A DNA stretch of 34,269 bases, taken from contig JAKSIM010000029.1 of the NCBI GenBank assembly GCA_024398845.1, positions 1-34,269 on the forward strand, in the 5' to 3' direction. This DNA is from Fibrobacter sp. GTDB lineage: Bacteria > Fibrobacterota > Fibrobacteria > Fibrobacterales > Fibrobacteraceae. A program made the translations under genes and the position numbers. Shown here one piece after another: positions 1 to 7,133 of this stretch (position 1 is the stretch's first letter; each line of letters begins with the position of its first letter). Below the pieces are notes generated by a model. That model saw only the letters and a program-made list of their open reading frames with translations, did no database searches and had not been told where the DNA came from.

Positions 1-2
1 CG

Positions 3-374
3 AAGAACGAAAAGGGCGAAGTCCGTGGCGTGTGCCCCGAAGGCTGGCACTTGCCGAGCAATGTTGAATGGAATGCGCTATTCACGGCAGTTGGCGGTAC
101 TAGCTATGCCGGTCAAAAATTGAAGGCTGACTCTGACCTGTGGAATGAAGGAACTTCAAATGACGATTCCTTTGGCTTCGCTGTTCTGCCGGCGGGCTAC
201 CGCGACTACAGTGGCAGATTCAACTACGAGGGCGACTACGCGGACTTCTGGAGTTCTACAGAGAGCAGTAGCCACAGCGCGGACGGTTGGGACTTCAACT
301 ACGACGGCGACAACGTGTACGACGGTTGGTACTTCAAGTACCTCGGTTTTTCCGTACGTTGTCTCAGGGACTAA
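3..374 (+). CDS. FISUMP-domain protein, C-terminal part (5' end outside window)
   Basis: The reading frame is open from the first complete codon at position 3, so this is the 3' end of a gene that starts outside the window. The 123 visible residues contain the signatures of the Fibrobacter succinogenes major paralogous (FISUMP, TIGR02145) domain: RGVCPEGWHLPSN-EW near the start, a FGFAVLPAGYRD segment, DFWSSTES, and the ending GFSVRCLRD. Family members are usually secreted or lipoproteins with this domain at the C-terminus; their biochemical role is not established. The stretch before the last beta-strand is rich in Asn, Tyr, Asp and Trp, encoded mostly by AAC, TAC and GAC codons. The signal peptide and any linker lie upstream of the window and cannot be judged. 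The family call is confident; the function is unknown. Confidence 0.88.
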   Translation, partial: KNEKGEVRGVCPEGWHLPSNVEWNALFTAVGGTSYAGQKLKADSDLWNEGTSNDDSFGFAVLPAGYRDYSGRFNYEGDYADFWSSTESSSHSADGWDFNYDGDNVYDGWYFKYLGFSVRCLRD

Positions 375-845
375 AGCCCCGCATAACCGAACCTGACCTC
401 GCAATCCAAAGAAAGAACCGTTTTCCCATGAAATTGTGACTAAGACGGGCATACGACAAGGGTTTTAGTCACTTTTTATGGACAAAGTAACGTGTTTTTG
501 CCTGCTTTAGGGCGTTCTTCTTTGTAATTTGTGACTAAATCGCCGCTTTCGTGGTGGTCTTAGTCACATTTGATTGAATTTTGTTGTGTATAAACTAATT
601 TTCTGTGCCTAAAATGAATGCTTGGTGGCTTTTTTAGTCACTCTTAGTCATCCTTAGCCGTTTTTAGTCACTTTTTCGCTTAAAAAGGCTCGTGTTGCAC
701 CCCAACCACTAACCACTGCTTACCAACCACTAAAATGTCATCTTTTGACACTTGGATGTTTTTATATTGTGTAACGTGCGAAATCCGCGCAATTTAACCT
801 CGAATGCCTTGCAGTTTCCGCCTGTTTGCAAGGAAAGGAACGAAA
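375..845. other. 471-bp non-coding region between FISUMP gene and Rpn-like gene
   Basis: I see no credible coding frame here. The stretch is AT-rich and dominated by the TTAGTCAC repeat array described separately (436-673). After it, 700-733 contains the short direct repeat AACCACTAA. A candidate promoter for the downstream Rpn-like gene follows: TTGACA at 745-750 and TATATT at 763-768. Their spacing of 12 bp is too short for a classical pair, so only the TATATT box is a reasonable guess. Confidence 0.6.
436..673. repeat. Phased array of GTGACTAA / TTAGTCAC inverted and direct repeats
   Basis: Three units of exactly 37 nt have the form GTGACTAA-N21-TTAGTCAC: 436-472, 531-567 and 605-641. The left arm of the third reads GTGCCTAA (one mismatch). 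The centres differ between units, but each can fold. Unit one extends to an 11-bp stem with a G-U pair and is followed by TTTTT, so it could also serve as a terminator for the FISUMP gene. Unit two pairs along nearly its whole length with one bulge. From 634 to 673 the right-hand half-site continues as four tandem 10-bp repeats beginning TTAG at 634, 644, 654 and 664. Unit starts are 95 and 74 bp apart, about 9 and 7 helical turns. Function unknown; a multi-site protein-binding region is the favoured inference. Confidence 0.85.
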
Positions 846-1805
846 ATGAATACGAAAAAAAGCCACGATGGTGTCTTCAAGACCGCCTTCAGAAATCCGA
901 AACGCGCCGCATCCCTGCTGAAACTTGCCGCGCAAAAGAACAAGAGTCTCGCGCGATTCCTGCAAGTGGTGGACCTCAAGACCATGCGGGCCGAACGCAC
1001 CGAAACAAACCGCCAGGGGCTCGAGGGCTCCGCGGACCTCGCCTTCACACTGAAAATCAAGAACTCCAACGATACGGCGAAACTTGTCGTGGGGCTTGTT
1101 CTGGAGCACAAATCGTACCCCGACAACGAAGTGGTTTCTCAACTGGAACACTATTTTTACGAACTGTTTCGCCTGAGTCGTCCCGACTGCCCGATGGTCG
1201 CGGTAATCGTGTACAATGGTGAAATCAAGTGGAACCCGCTGAAGGCGAAACTTTATGCGAAATATCCGGAGTACTTCCACGACATCGGTTACCCTTTCAA
1301 AATCGAGATGATTGACGTCGGCAACGAAGTCGGGAACATAGACTTCGGCAAGCTGAATCCGTACGTGGCGCTCGCGCTTGTCGCCATGAAGTACGTTTTC
1401 AACGCCGAAAAGTACAAGCCCCTGATGGACCAGGCCATGAAATATTTCCTTGATCCGCAAAACAAGATAGACGATAACTTCATCCGCGAAATATTCTTAT
1501 ATTTAGGGGAGGAAATGTCCTCGGAATACAAGGAGGCAATCATGGACCGTCCAGAAATCATGGCAGAACGTAAGCGCAAAGGCTTCGTGTCCGTTGCTGA
1601 TGTACTCCGCGCTGAAGGCGAAGCCGCTGGCCTGGCGAAGGGCGAAGCTGTTGGCCTTGCAAAGGGTGAAGCTGTTGGCCTCGCAAAGGGGTTGGCAAAA
1701 CTGGTGCAATCCGCCAAGAATTTCCTTGCCATGGGCCTCTCGCTGGAGCAGGTTTCCCAGGGCACCGGCCTTTCCGTCGAAGAAATCCGGAAGCACTGCC
1801 TGTAG
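846..1805 (+). CDS. Rpn family PD-(D/E)XK nuclease / putative transposase-like protein
   Basis: A 319-residue protein of the recombination-promoting nuclease (Rpn, YhgA-like, TIGR01784) type. The visible PD-(D/E)XK core is D64 in GSADLAF, E87 and K89 in LVLEHKSY, and Q99 in SQLEHYF, the expected catalytic arrangement for a metal-dependent DNA endonuclease. The N-terminal HDGVFKTAFRNP segment is also typical. Near the C-terminus (about residues 259-282) are three near-identical EAxGLAKG octapeptides, followed by a short helical tail containing GLSLEQVSQGTGLSVEEI, which resembles a small HTH-like motif. The ATG at 846 was preferred over 804 because AGGAAAGG precedes it at ribosome-binding distance. 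No terminal inverted repeats or target duplication are visible, so it is not annotated as an insertion sequence. In E. coli, Rpn proteins promote RecA-independent recombination; the role here is not known. Confidence 0.82.
   Translation: MNTKKSHDGVFKTAFRNPKRAASLLKLAAQKNKSLARFLQVVDLKTMRAERTETNRQGLEGSADLAFTLKIKNSNDTAKLVVGLVLEHKSYPDNEVVSQLEHYFYELFRLSRPDCPMVAVIVYNGEIKWNPLKAKLYAKYPEYFHDIGYPFKIEMIDVGNEVGNIDFGKLNPYVALALVAMKYVFNAEKYKPLMDQAMKYFLDPQNKIDDNFIREIFLYLGEEMSSEYKEAIMDRPEIMAERKRKGFVSVADVLRAEGEAAGLAKGEAVGLAKGEAVGLAKGLAKLVQSAKNFLAMGLSLEQVSQGTGLSVEEIRKHCL
1620..1691 (+). repeat. Three in-frame 24-bp tandem repeats in the Rpn-like gene
   Basis: Three consecutive 24-bp units (1620-1643, 1644-1667, 1668-1691) encode EAAGLAKG, EAVGLAKG and EAVGLAKG. 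Units two and three differ only at third codon positions. Because the unit is a multiple of three, slippage or unequal exchange would change linker length without breaking the frame. The G-L-A-K-G-E-A pattern would form an Ala/Lys/Glu-rich helix or linker between the nuclease domain and the C-terminal segment. Confidence 0.9.
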
Positions 1806-1879
1806 GAACTTCAAATCGGCTTACGCGGGAGTGCTTTGTGCGACTCGTTTTTTGTCAAATTTCATTTGCGAAAGCTGAT

Positions 1880-2866
1880 TTATTCATAATCCCTGCCGCT
1901 CTTTAAAAGCGGATACCTCATCCATTCCTTTTCGTAATCCGGGACGCATACGCTTGTGGCGCTTGACGGTTTCTGGTGCTCGATGACCACGTTTGTGGAG
2001 AACTCTCCGCAGTACATGAACAAAATGCCGAAAACCTTTTGCTCCGTGCTCACGTCGCACGAAGAACTGATTTCCAAGTCGGCGATTGTCAGCGTGTCTG
2101 CCGAAATTCCTGTAAGCACGAACCCGGTGTTTGAATTCGTTGCGATGTTCAAGAGGTGGAGCGGGCATTTGAGCGGCTTGGAAAGCGACTTGATTTCGCT
2201 ACCTGTCATGGGGAACAGGACTTTGATGACGTCGGTTTCGATGTCTTTGTTCAGTCTGGCGTGGCGGAACTCCTCGTAAATCGGGGCGGTGTCGTCGCAG
2301 ACTTTGCCCTGCTCGCAGTTGTCATGACCGACCAGGTGGTAGGCGAGCACGTTCTCGTCGAATTCGATGTCGGGGTTGTACTGGTTACCGCGTGTGTTGT
2401 ACTGCCAAATGAAATCGGAGAGCCTGTTGGTCGGCTCCTGTGGAATGGGCACGTCGCCGTCGCCAAAGTCGGACGATGATTGCAGCTGCGTTGACGACGA
2501 TTGCGGTTCTATGGAAGGGGAGCTCGAGTCGTCGGAGGAACTGCTCGGAGTGTTCGAAGAACTGGATGCGGGCGGGATTTCGGAAGATGAAGAATGTGCG
2601 TTGTCGGAGGAGTCGCGTGGGGTGCTCAACGAACTGGATGCCGGTTGGACTTCGGATGATGAAGACGTTGCTCCGTCGACGGAACTGCTTGGTTGTTCAA
2701 TGGAAGAACTGCTTGCGTCTTCGTAGGCAATCGGGTTCTGGTTCGGTTCCACGGCGGTGCCTGCGACGGACGGGTCGTCGGAACAGGCGGAAAACATGGT
2801 TATGGCGGCTCCTGCAATACCCGCGCATTTTAAGACAACTTTAAGTTTAGACGTGACCTTAAACAT
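1880..2866 (-). CDS. Serine-linker lipoprotein of unknown function
   Basis: A 328-residue predicted lipoprotein. It has a basic N-terminus, a hydrophobic stretch and a lipobox ending FSAC, so the lipidated residue should be C28. A low-complexity linker rich in Ser, Pro, Glu and Asp follows (about residues 50-132), with repeated SSSS blocks, a common spacer in Fibrobacter surface proteins. The remaining 190 residues form a domain I do not recognise, with several cysteines (for example in DNCEQGKVCDD and SSSCDVS) that could form disulfides outside the cytoplasm. The start codon lies inside the 3' end of the upstream regulator gene (8-bp overlap), with an AAGGAG-like ribosome-binding site in that gene, so the two are probably translated from one mRNA. 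The lipoprotein call is firm; no function can be assigned. Confidence 0.85.
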   Translation of the reverse strand: MFKVTSKLKVVLKCAGIAGAAITMFSACSDDPSVAGTAVEPNQNPIAYEDASSSSIEQPSSSVDGATSSSSEVQPASSSLSTPRDSSDNAHSSSSEIPPASSSSNTPSSSSDDSSSPSIEPQSSSTQLQSSSDFGDGDVPIPQEPTNRLSDFIWQYNTRGNQYNPDIEFDENVLAYHLVGHDNCEQGKVCDDTAPIYEEFRHARLNKDIETDVIKVLFPMTGSEIKSLSKPLKCPLHLLNIATNSNTGFVLTGISADTLTIADLEISSSCDVSTEQKVFGILFMYCGEFSTNVVIEHQKPSSATSVCVPDYEKEWMRYPLLKSGRDYE

Positions 2867-3689
2867 CGTCGTTCTCCTTTGCGTTTCGGGTCAGCGGGAA
2901 AAGTTGCATGTTCAAGCGGTAAACCTGGTCAATGTCCTTGTCTTCGTTCGCGATGGCGACGACTTGTCGCATGCACTCGTCAAGTACCTTCACGATGCGC
3001 TCGTAGGAATCCTTTGAAATGCCCATCGTGACGCCTGTGAAGTTCCGCTGGTTCCGCGGAAGTTCGAGCGCAGGGGCGGCGAGGTTTGCCATTTCGCGGT
3101 GCATGTCGCGGAGGGCGAGCCGGGTCGCTTCCGGGTTCCCGACAATCGACTTCGCGGTTTGCTCGAACGAGCTTTCTCCGGTCTTTTTCAGGAAGTCGTT
3201 CTTTGTCAAGAAGGCGAGTGCGTTCTTGACTTCTTCGGCGGAGATTTCGTTGTAGCATTTCTTGGCAAGTTCGCCAGGGGTTGCCCCCGGCATCATCGGC
3301 GCGAGTTCGCGGATGGTTGCGTTTTTCCAGCTCTCGTAAAAGTCAAAGAGTTCGCTGTTGATGACGCGCACCTTGTGGATTTTTGCGATGGCGCGCATTT
3401 CTTCGAAGGCGGCTTTTTTCTTTTCGTCGGTTTCCTCTTGCCCGAATTTGACCAGCGCCCTGAAGTATTCCATCTCGAACCCGATGAGGCCCATGGCTTG
3501 CCCGGTGCGTTCCACCCCGATTTTGCTCAGTTTGCTTTTGCCGTCACAGACAACCTTCATGTACGAGCATGACGAAAAACCGGCGATCTTCGAGAACTCC
3601 CTCCACGAAAATGCGTGGCGCAGTTTCCTGTCGTCGTAGAAATCCCGCATGTACTTGCGGAAGTCTGTGTATTCGATAATCGGCTTCAT
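2859..3689 (-). CDS. TIGR02147 family (DUF4423) putative transcriptional regulator
   Basis: A 276-residue cytoplasmic protein matching the TIGR02147 / DUF4423 family that is expanded in Fibrobacter: an IIEYTDFRKYMRDFYDDRK N-terminus, FSWREFSKIAGFSSCSYM, then EYFRALVKFGQ. Residues of about 27-67 read like a lambda-repressor-type helix-turn-helix (SWREFSKIAGFSSCSYMKVV followed by AMGL). The C-terminal half is mainly helical, without transmembrane segments. The gene overlaps the downstream lipoprotein gene by 8 bp, and family members often neighbour secreted or lipoprotein genes, so a dedicated regulator of that lipoprotein is a reasonable inference. A consensus-like promoter sits directly upstream, with the -10 box ending 7 nt before the ATG and no ribosome-binding site, suggesting a leaderless message. 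Confidence 0.8.
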   Translation of the reverse strand: MKPIIEYTDFRKYMRDFYDDRKLRHAFSWREFSKIAGFSSCSYMKVVCDGKSKLSKIGVERTGQAMGLIGFEMEYFRALVKFGQEETDEKKKAAFEEMRAIAKIHKVRVINSELFDFYESWKNATIRELAPMMPGATPGELAKKCYNEISAEEVKNALAFLTKNDFLKKTGESSFEQTAKSIVGNPEATRLALRDMHREMANLAAPALELPRNQRNFTGVTMGISKDSYERIVKVLDECMRQVVAIANEDKDIDQVYRLNMQLFPLTRNAKENDDV

Positions 3690-3696
3690 ACTTAAG

Positions 3697-3725
3697 AATA
3701 TAGTTCAATGAACTGCGGAAATCAA
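3697..3725 (-). promoter_or_regulatory. Promoter of the TIGR02147 regulator gene
   Basis: On the minus strand TTGATT (3720-3725) and TATATT (3697-3702) are separated by exactly 17 bp. The -10 box ends 7 nt before the ATG at 3689, which would put the transcription start at or next to the A of the start codon. Confidence 0.6.
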
Positions 3726-3891
3726 GATTTCTATGCAACAAAATCTTTAAAATTATGCGAAAAATGTGCTATTTTGTTGAAAAATGTGAATATTTTGCGT
3801 GTATGCAACGTTGCGGCGGGTGCAGTCGAGTCGTCGGGACTGTCGGGAAAATTCCATTTGCAGCCTTTCAATTTTTTCTAATTTTCGTTTT

Positions 3892-5328
3892 ATGGATTCC
3901 AGGACTATTGTTGCACCGATGACGCCTGCGGGCGTGAGCGCTGTGGCCGCCCTCCGCGTGAGTGGGCCCCAAGTGCGTGATGTCGTGCGTGCGTTGTTTG
4001 GTGCGCGTGCCGAGGAATCGCTCGAGGCGCGTCGTGCGAATTTGGCGACGGCGCGCGACCCGCGAACTGTGAAGGATGGTGACTTCAAGAGCGCCGAAGT
4101 CCTTGACAGTCTGCTGTACATTTTTTTCGAGGGCCCGAATTCCTATACCGGCGAAGATGTGCTGGAACTTTATCCGCACGGGAATCCGCTGATTGTCCGC
4201 GATTTGCTGCAGGCGATTCGCAGCGTGCCGGGCGTGCGTCTGGCGGAACCGGGCGAATATACGCGTCGCGCCTTTTTGAACGGCAAGATGGATTTGGCCC
4301 AGGCGGAATCCGTGGCCGACGTGATTCACAGTGCGAACCGCGCGGAACTCAAGAATGCCCACCGTTTGCTTTCGGGCGCGCTTTCGAAGAAGGTCGCCGC
4401 GCTTACGGCGCAGATCAAGGATATATCTGCGCGACTGGAACTCGATGTGGATTTTGCAGAGGAAGAGGCCGACCCGGATTATGCAACGTGGGGCGTGAAG
4501 ATTGCCGCCATTCGCGAGAACGTGGAAAGCCTGCTGAATAGTTTTCGCGGGGCTGCTGGTGTTCGGCGCTTGCCGCTCGCCGTTTTGTACGGCGCCCCGA
4601 ATGCGGGCAAGTCGAGCTTGGTAAACGCGCTCCTGGGCGAAGACCGCATTCTGGTTTCGAACGTCCCGGGAACGACACGCGACTTTGTGGAAGTCAGGCT
4701 GTTCCTCGAAAATGGCGAGATTCGCTTGGTCGATACCGCGGGCATTGCCGACAAGGCGACGGACGCGCTCGATGCGCTGAGCATGGAGAAGAGCCGCGAG
4801 ATTTTGGCCGAGGCCGACTTGAAGATTCTCGTGGTCGATGGCGCGGTTGCTGGCGATGCGGACGTCGCGCTTCTCAAACGCGCGGTTGCTGGCAATTCGC
4901 TCGAAAGTGTCACGCACGAAGCCGGCGTTCCGGGCGCGGACCTTGTCGTCTTTTCCAAGAGCGATTTGGTGCAAGGCTCGACGCCTGCGCAGTCCGATGT
5001 GGCTGGCGACGCTTTGTCTCCTTTGCGGGTGTCCGCGAAGACGGGCGAGGGGCTTGCCGAACTCACTCGAATCATGAACGAGCGTCTTTTTGCGAAGTCG
5101 AACGACGGCGATGACCTGTGGATTACAAGCGAGCGCGAAAAGGTTTGCCTCGAGGAGGCCCTCGCGGGTATTGACCGTGCGCTTGACCTCATCCGCACGA
5201 ATCCGGCGGTGGAGTTGTTAGCTTTTGAAATGCAGCTGGTGCGCCGTTCGCTCCAGAGCATTGTGGGCGAGATTTCGTCCGAAGACGTTTTACAGTCTAT
5301 TTTTGCGGGGTTCTGCATTGGCAAGTAG
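3892..5328 (+). CDS. mnmE: tRNA uridine-5-carboxymethylaminomethyl(34) synthesis GTPase MnmE
   Basis: A 478-residue protein (family about 450-480) that works with MnmG to modify the wobble uridine (U34) of certain tRNAs, using a formyl-tetrahydrofolate-derived carbon. The N-terminal tetrahydrofolate-binding domain starts TIVAPMTPAGVSAVAALRVSG. The inserted Ras-like G domain has the P-loop GAPNAGKSS (from residue 234), TTRD (261-264), DTAG (281-284), SKSD (355-358, where NKxD is usual) and SAK (381-383). The C-terminal helical domain ends FCIGK with the catalytic Cys at 475. The ATG at 3892 was chosen because homology begins immediately after it; the frame is open further upstream but that part matches nothing in the family. 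A TCTAAT box 9 nt upstream or TTGAAA-N17-TGTATG (3777-3805) could be its promoter. A GRP-like transporter gene overlaps its end. Confidence 0.95.
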   Translation: MDSRTIVAPMTPAGVSAVAALRVSGPQVRDVVRALFGARAEESLEARRANLATARDPRTVKDGDFKSAEVLDSLLYIFFEGPNSYTGEDVLELYPHGNPLIVRDLLQAIRSVPGVRLAEPGEYTRRAFLNGKMDLAQAESVADVIHSANRAELKNAHRLLSGALSKKVAALTAQIKDISARLELDVDFAEEEADPDYATWGVKIAAIRENVESLLNSFRGAAGVRRLPLAVLYGAPNAGKSSLVNALLGEDRILVSNVPGTTRDFVEVRLFLENGEIRLVDTAGIADKATDALDALSMEKSREILAEADLKILVVDGAVAGDADVALLKRAVAGNSLESVTHEAGVPGADLVVFSKSDLVQGSTPAQSDVAGDALSPLRVSAKTGEGLAELTRIMNERLFAKSNDGDDLWITSEREKVCLEEALAGIDRALDLIRTNPAVELLAFEMQLVRRSLQSIVGEISSEDVLQSIFAGFCIGK

Positions 5329-6181
5329 CACTTTGAGTCTTATCGGCGTCCTTATTGGAATTTTCGCCTTCGGTACCTACATGGTGCCTCTCAAGAAGTA
5401 CCCCAACTATTCTTCGTGGTCGTTCCTCGCGGTAATGGCCGTGGGCGCGCTTGTCTGCTCGGCGGTCATCGCCTGCGTTACAGGCCAGTTCAACTTGGCG
5501 CCGGTCGGCATTCTTTGCGGCCTGTTGTGGGTCATTGGCGGTGCGCTCTGTTTCTGGGCGGTGCAGGCCGAGGCGGACCTTGCTGGTACTGGCCTCCGCT
5601 CCATGAGCGTGAGCATCTTGCTTTCGTTTATCAGTGGTGTAGCTCTTTTCCAGGAACCGACTAAACTCTATTTTTCGATACCCGCGATTATCTGCATGAT
5701 TATTGGCATTTGGATTCCTGCGGGAAAAATAAAATCTATTTGGAAGAACTGGCGTTCGCTCTTGAGCGGAGCTGTGTTCGGCACTTACCTGATTCCGTAC
5801 AAGTTTAGTGGCTTGGGCGACATGGAATTCCTGTTCCCGTTCTCGGTAGGCGTGTGCGTAGGGAGCGTTGCGCTGGTGGCTCTGCTTATTCTTAAGCGCC
5901 GCAAGAGTTTTGGCTTTGCACCGGTCCCGACGGTGTTTGCTCTTTTCTCGGGTATCCTCTGGATGTTTGGTACGCTCGCCATTTTTTGGGCCATTGCCGA
6001 CGAAGGCATGTTTGGCTACGCCGTGGGCTACCCGCTTTTGCAGTTGAATCTGGTGGTGAACCAAATGTGGGGCGTGTTCGCCTTTGGCGAATATGCAACC
6101 CGCATAGAGCGAGTCAAACTCGCCGTATCGACGTTCGTCATTTTGATTGGCGCCGCTTTGCTTACGCTTTCAAAGATGTGA
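5318..6181 (+). CDS. GRP/TMEM144-like 10-TM sugar or small-molecule permease
   Basis: An integral membrane protein of about 287 residues with ten hydrophobic helices arranged as two similar five-helix halves. GIFAFGTYMVPLKK in the first half corresponds to GAVFGTYLIPYKF in the second, and GLLWVIGGALCFWAV to GILWMFGTLAIFWAI. This duplication and the motifs fit the drug/metabolite transporter superfamily, closest to the glucose/ribose (GRP, GlcU-like) and TMEM144 group; the substrate cannot be read from sequence. No ATG precedes the first helix. The TTG at 5318, inside the end of mnmE (11-bp overlap, GCGGGG just upstream), keeps the first helix intact; a TTG at 5333 is an alternative, and the ATG at 5381 would remove half of the first helix. 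The 3' end overlaps the convergent gene by 20 bp. Translational coupling to mnmE is likely. Confidence 0.72.
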   Translation: MASSTLSLIGVLIGIFAFGTYMVPLKKYPNYSSWSFLAVMAVGALVCSAVIACVTGQFNLAPVGILCGLLWVIGGALCFWAVQAEADLAGTGLRSMSVSILLSFISGVALFQEPTKLYFSIPAIICMIIGIWIPAGKIKSIWKNWRSLLSGAVFGTYLIPYKFSGLGDMEFLFPFSVGVCVGSVALVALLILKRRKSFGFAPVPTVFALFSGILWMFGTLAIFWAIADEGMFGYAVGYPLLQLNLVVNQMWGVFAFGEYATRIERVKLAVSTFVILIGAALLTLSKM

Positions 6182-7070
6182 TTTCCGCTTCGAGTTCCTC
6201 GGCGGACTTGGTATCTTCGCTATAGATGGCGTTGATTTTTTTGCAACTGAGTTCCAAAAGTTTGCGAGCAATATGGTTGTCGCTTTGCTTGCGCAGTTCA
6301 CGAATGGCGTTGTCAACGCGAGTAATGTCAATTTGTTGCGGATAATCCTTCATGAAATTATAGAACAAATTAATTTGCGTGTCGTACGTGGTGTCGCTTT
6401 CGCAGGCGAGCAAAAAAGGAATTACATGGACATTTAAAAGATTGCGCAGGTCTCCTACAAAGGTGTTTAGCGTAACGCCCGCAGGGAAGAGCTCGTTTGT
6501 CTCTTTTTGAATATCCTCATTGTCCATGATGTCGCCCGCTTCGAACTGGGCGAGCATATCGTTCAAAATTGAAATCTCTTCGGCCTTGGCTTGCTCACGA
6601 TAGCGCGCCTGGTAATAAATGGGGAGCGTCGTGAGGCAAAAATGCGCCTGGTTCATGCCGACAAATTCGCCAATAAAGTAGATGTCGGCGTCCTCTTTGA
6701 GAATGTCTTCTTCGTTACCGAAGTTCCCGATGCGCGCGGGGATGGGGATGACTTCCATGTTCGAGAGCTCATGGAGCCTGCCGCGTAGGGCGTCCACATC
6801 GACATTCTCGGGAAGCTCCATGCCTTCTTGCTGCATGGTCTCGAGCAGGTTGTTTAGCTTGGCGTCAACAGCCTTGTGCATATCGCGACGGTTTTCGGGT
6901 AGGGACGGCGCTTGGCGAAAATCACCTTCGAGGGCGAGGATTCCGTTTTTGACCATGTCGTCAAAGGGAGTGCTGCTCTCGGTGTCGGGCGACGGTAAAA
7001 TTCTCGCGTACGCAATCATACGTCCGCACAAGTGTTCGTCGTTACCTTTCTTTTGTTCAATGCCAAGCAT
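6162..7070 (-). CDS. Hypothetical protein, 302 aa, unrecognised
   Basis: A 302-residue soluble protein without signal peptide or transmembrane segment that I do not recognise. Much of it should be helical: an acidic N-terminal half, a central motif ADIYFIGEFVGMNQAHFC followed by a helix rich in Ala, Glu and Lys, and a C-terminal third ending in an acidic helix (SAEELEAEITSLKA). It is a genuine gene by its long frame, normal codon use and tail-to-tail position with the transporter (20-bp convergent overlap). On the minus strand TATATT lies at 7077-7082, 6 nt before the ATG, with no ribosome-binding site, so the message may be leaderless; a -35 is not obvious. It diverges from the NAT-like gene at 7134, leaving about 60 bp between the starts. 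Confidence 0.7.
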   Translation of the reverse strand: MLGIEQKKGNDEHLCGRMIAYARILPSPDTESSTPFDDMVKNGILALEGDFRQAPSLPENRRDMHKAVDAKLNNLLETMQQEGMELPENVDVDALRGRLHELSNMEVIPIPARIGNFGNEEDILKEDADIYFIGEFVGMNQAHFCLTTLPIYYQARYREQAKAEEISILNDMLAQFEAGDIMDNEDIQKETNELFPAGVTLNTFVGDLRNLLNVHVIPFLLACESDTTYDTQINLFYNFMKDYPQQIDITRVDNAIRELRKQSDNHIARKLLELSCKKINAIYSEDTKSAEELEAEITSLKA

Positions 7071-7133
7071 ATCTATAATATAGCAAAAAGCAAGGGTTGG
7101 TGGTTGAACGCATTAAAAACTATATTTGAGGCA

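Noticed and set aside
436..673. Possible CRISPR array
   Set aside because: Repeats are only 8 bp and alternate in orientation; spacing is 10-95 bp and no cas genes are near.
846..1805. Complete insertion sequence
   Set aside because: The Rpn-like protein is related to transposase-like nucleases, but no terminal inverted repeats or flanking duplications were seen.
2367..2844. Plus-strand frames opposite the lipoprotein linker
   Set aside because: They arise from the complement of Ser codon repeats in the lipoprotein gene and have no start signals.
3799..3891. N-terminal extension of MnmE from GTG 3799
   Set aside because: The 31 extra residues are unlike any MnmE, which begins at the TIVA region just after ATG 3892.
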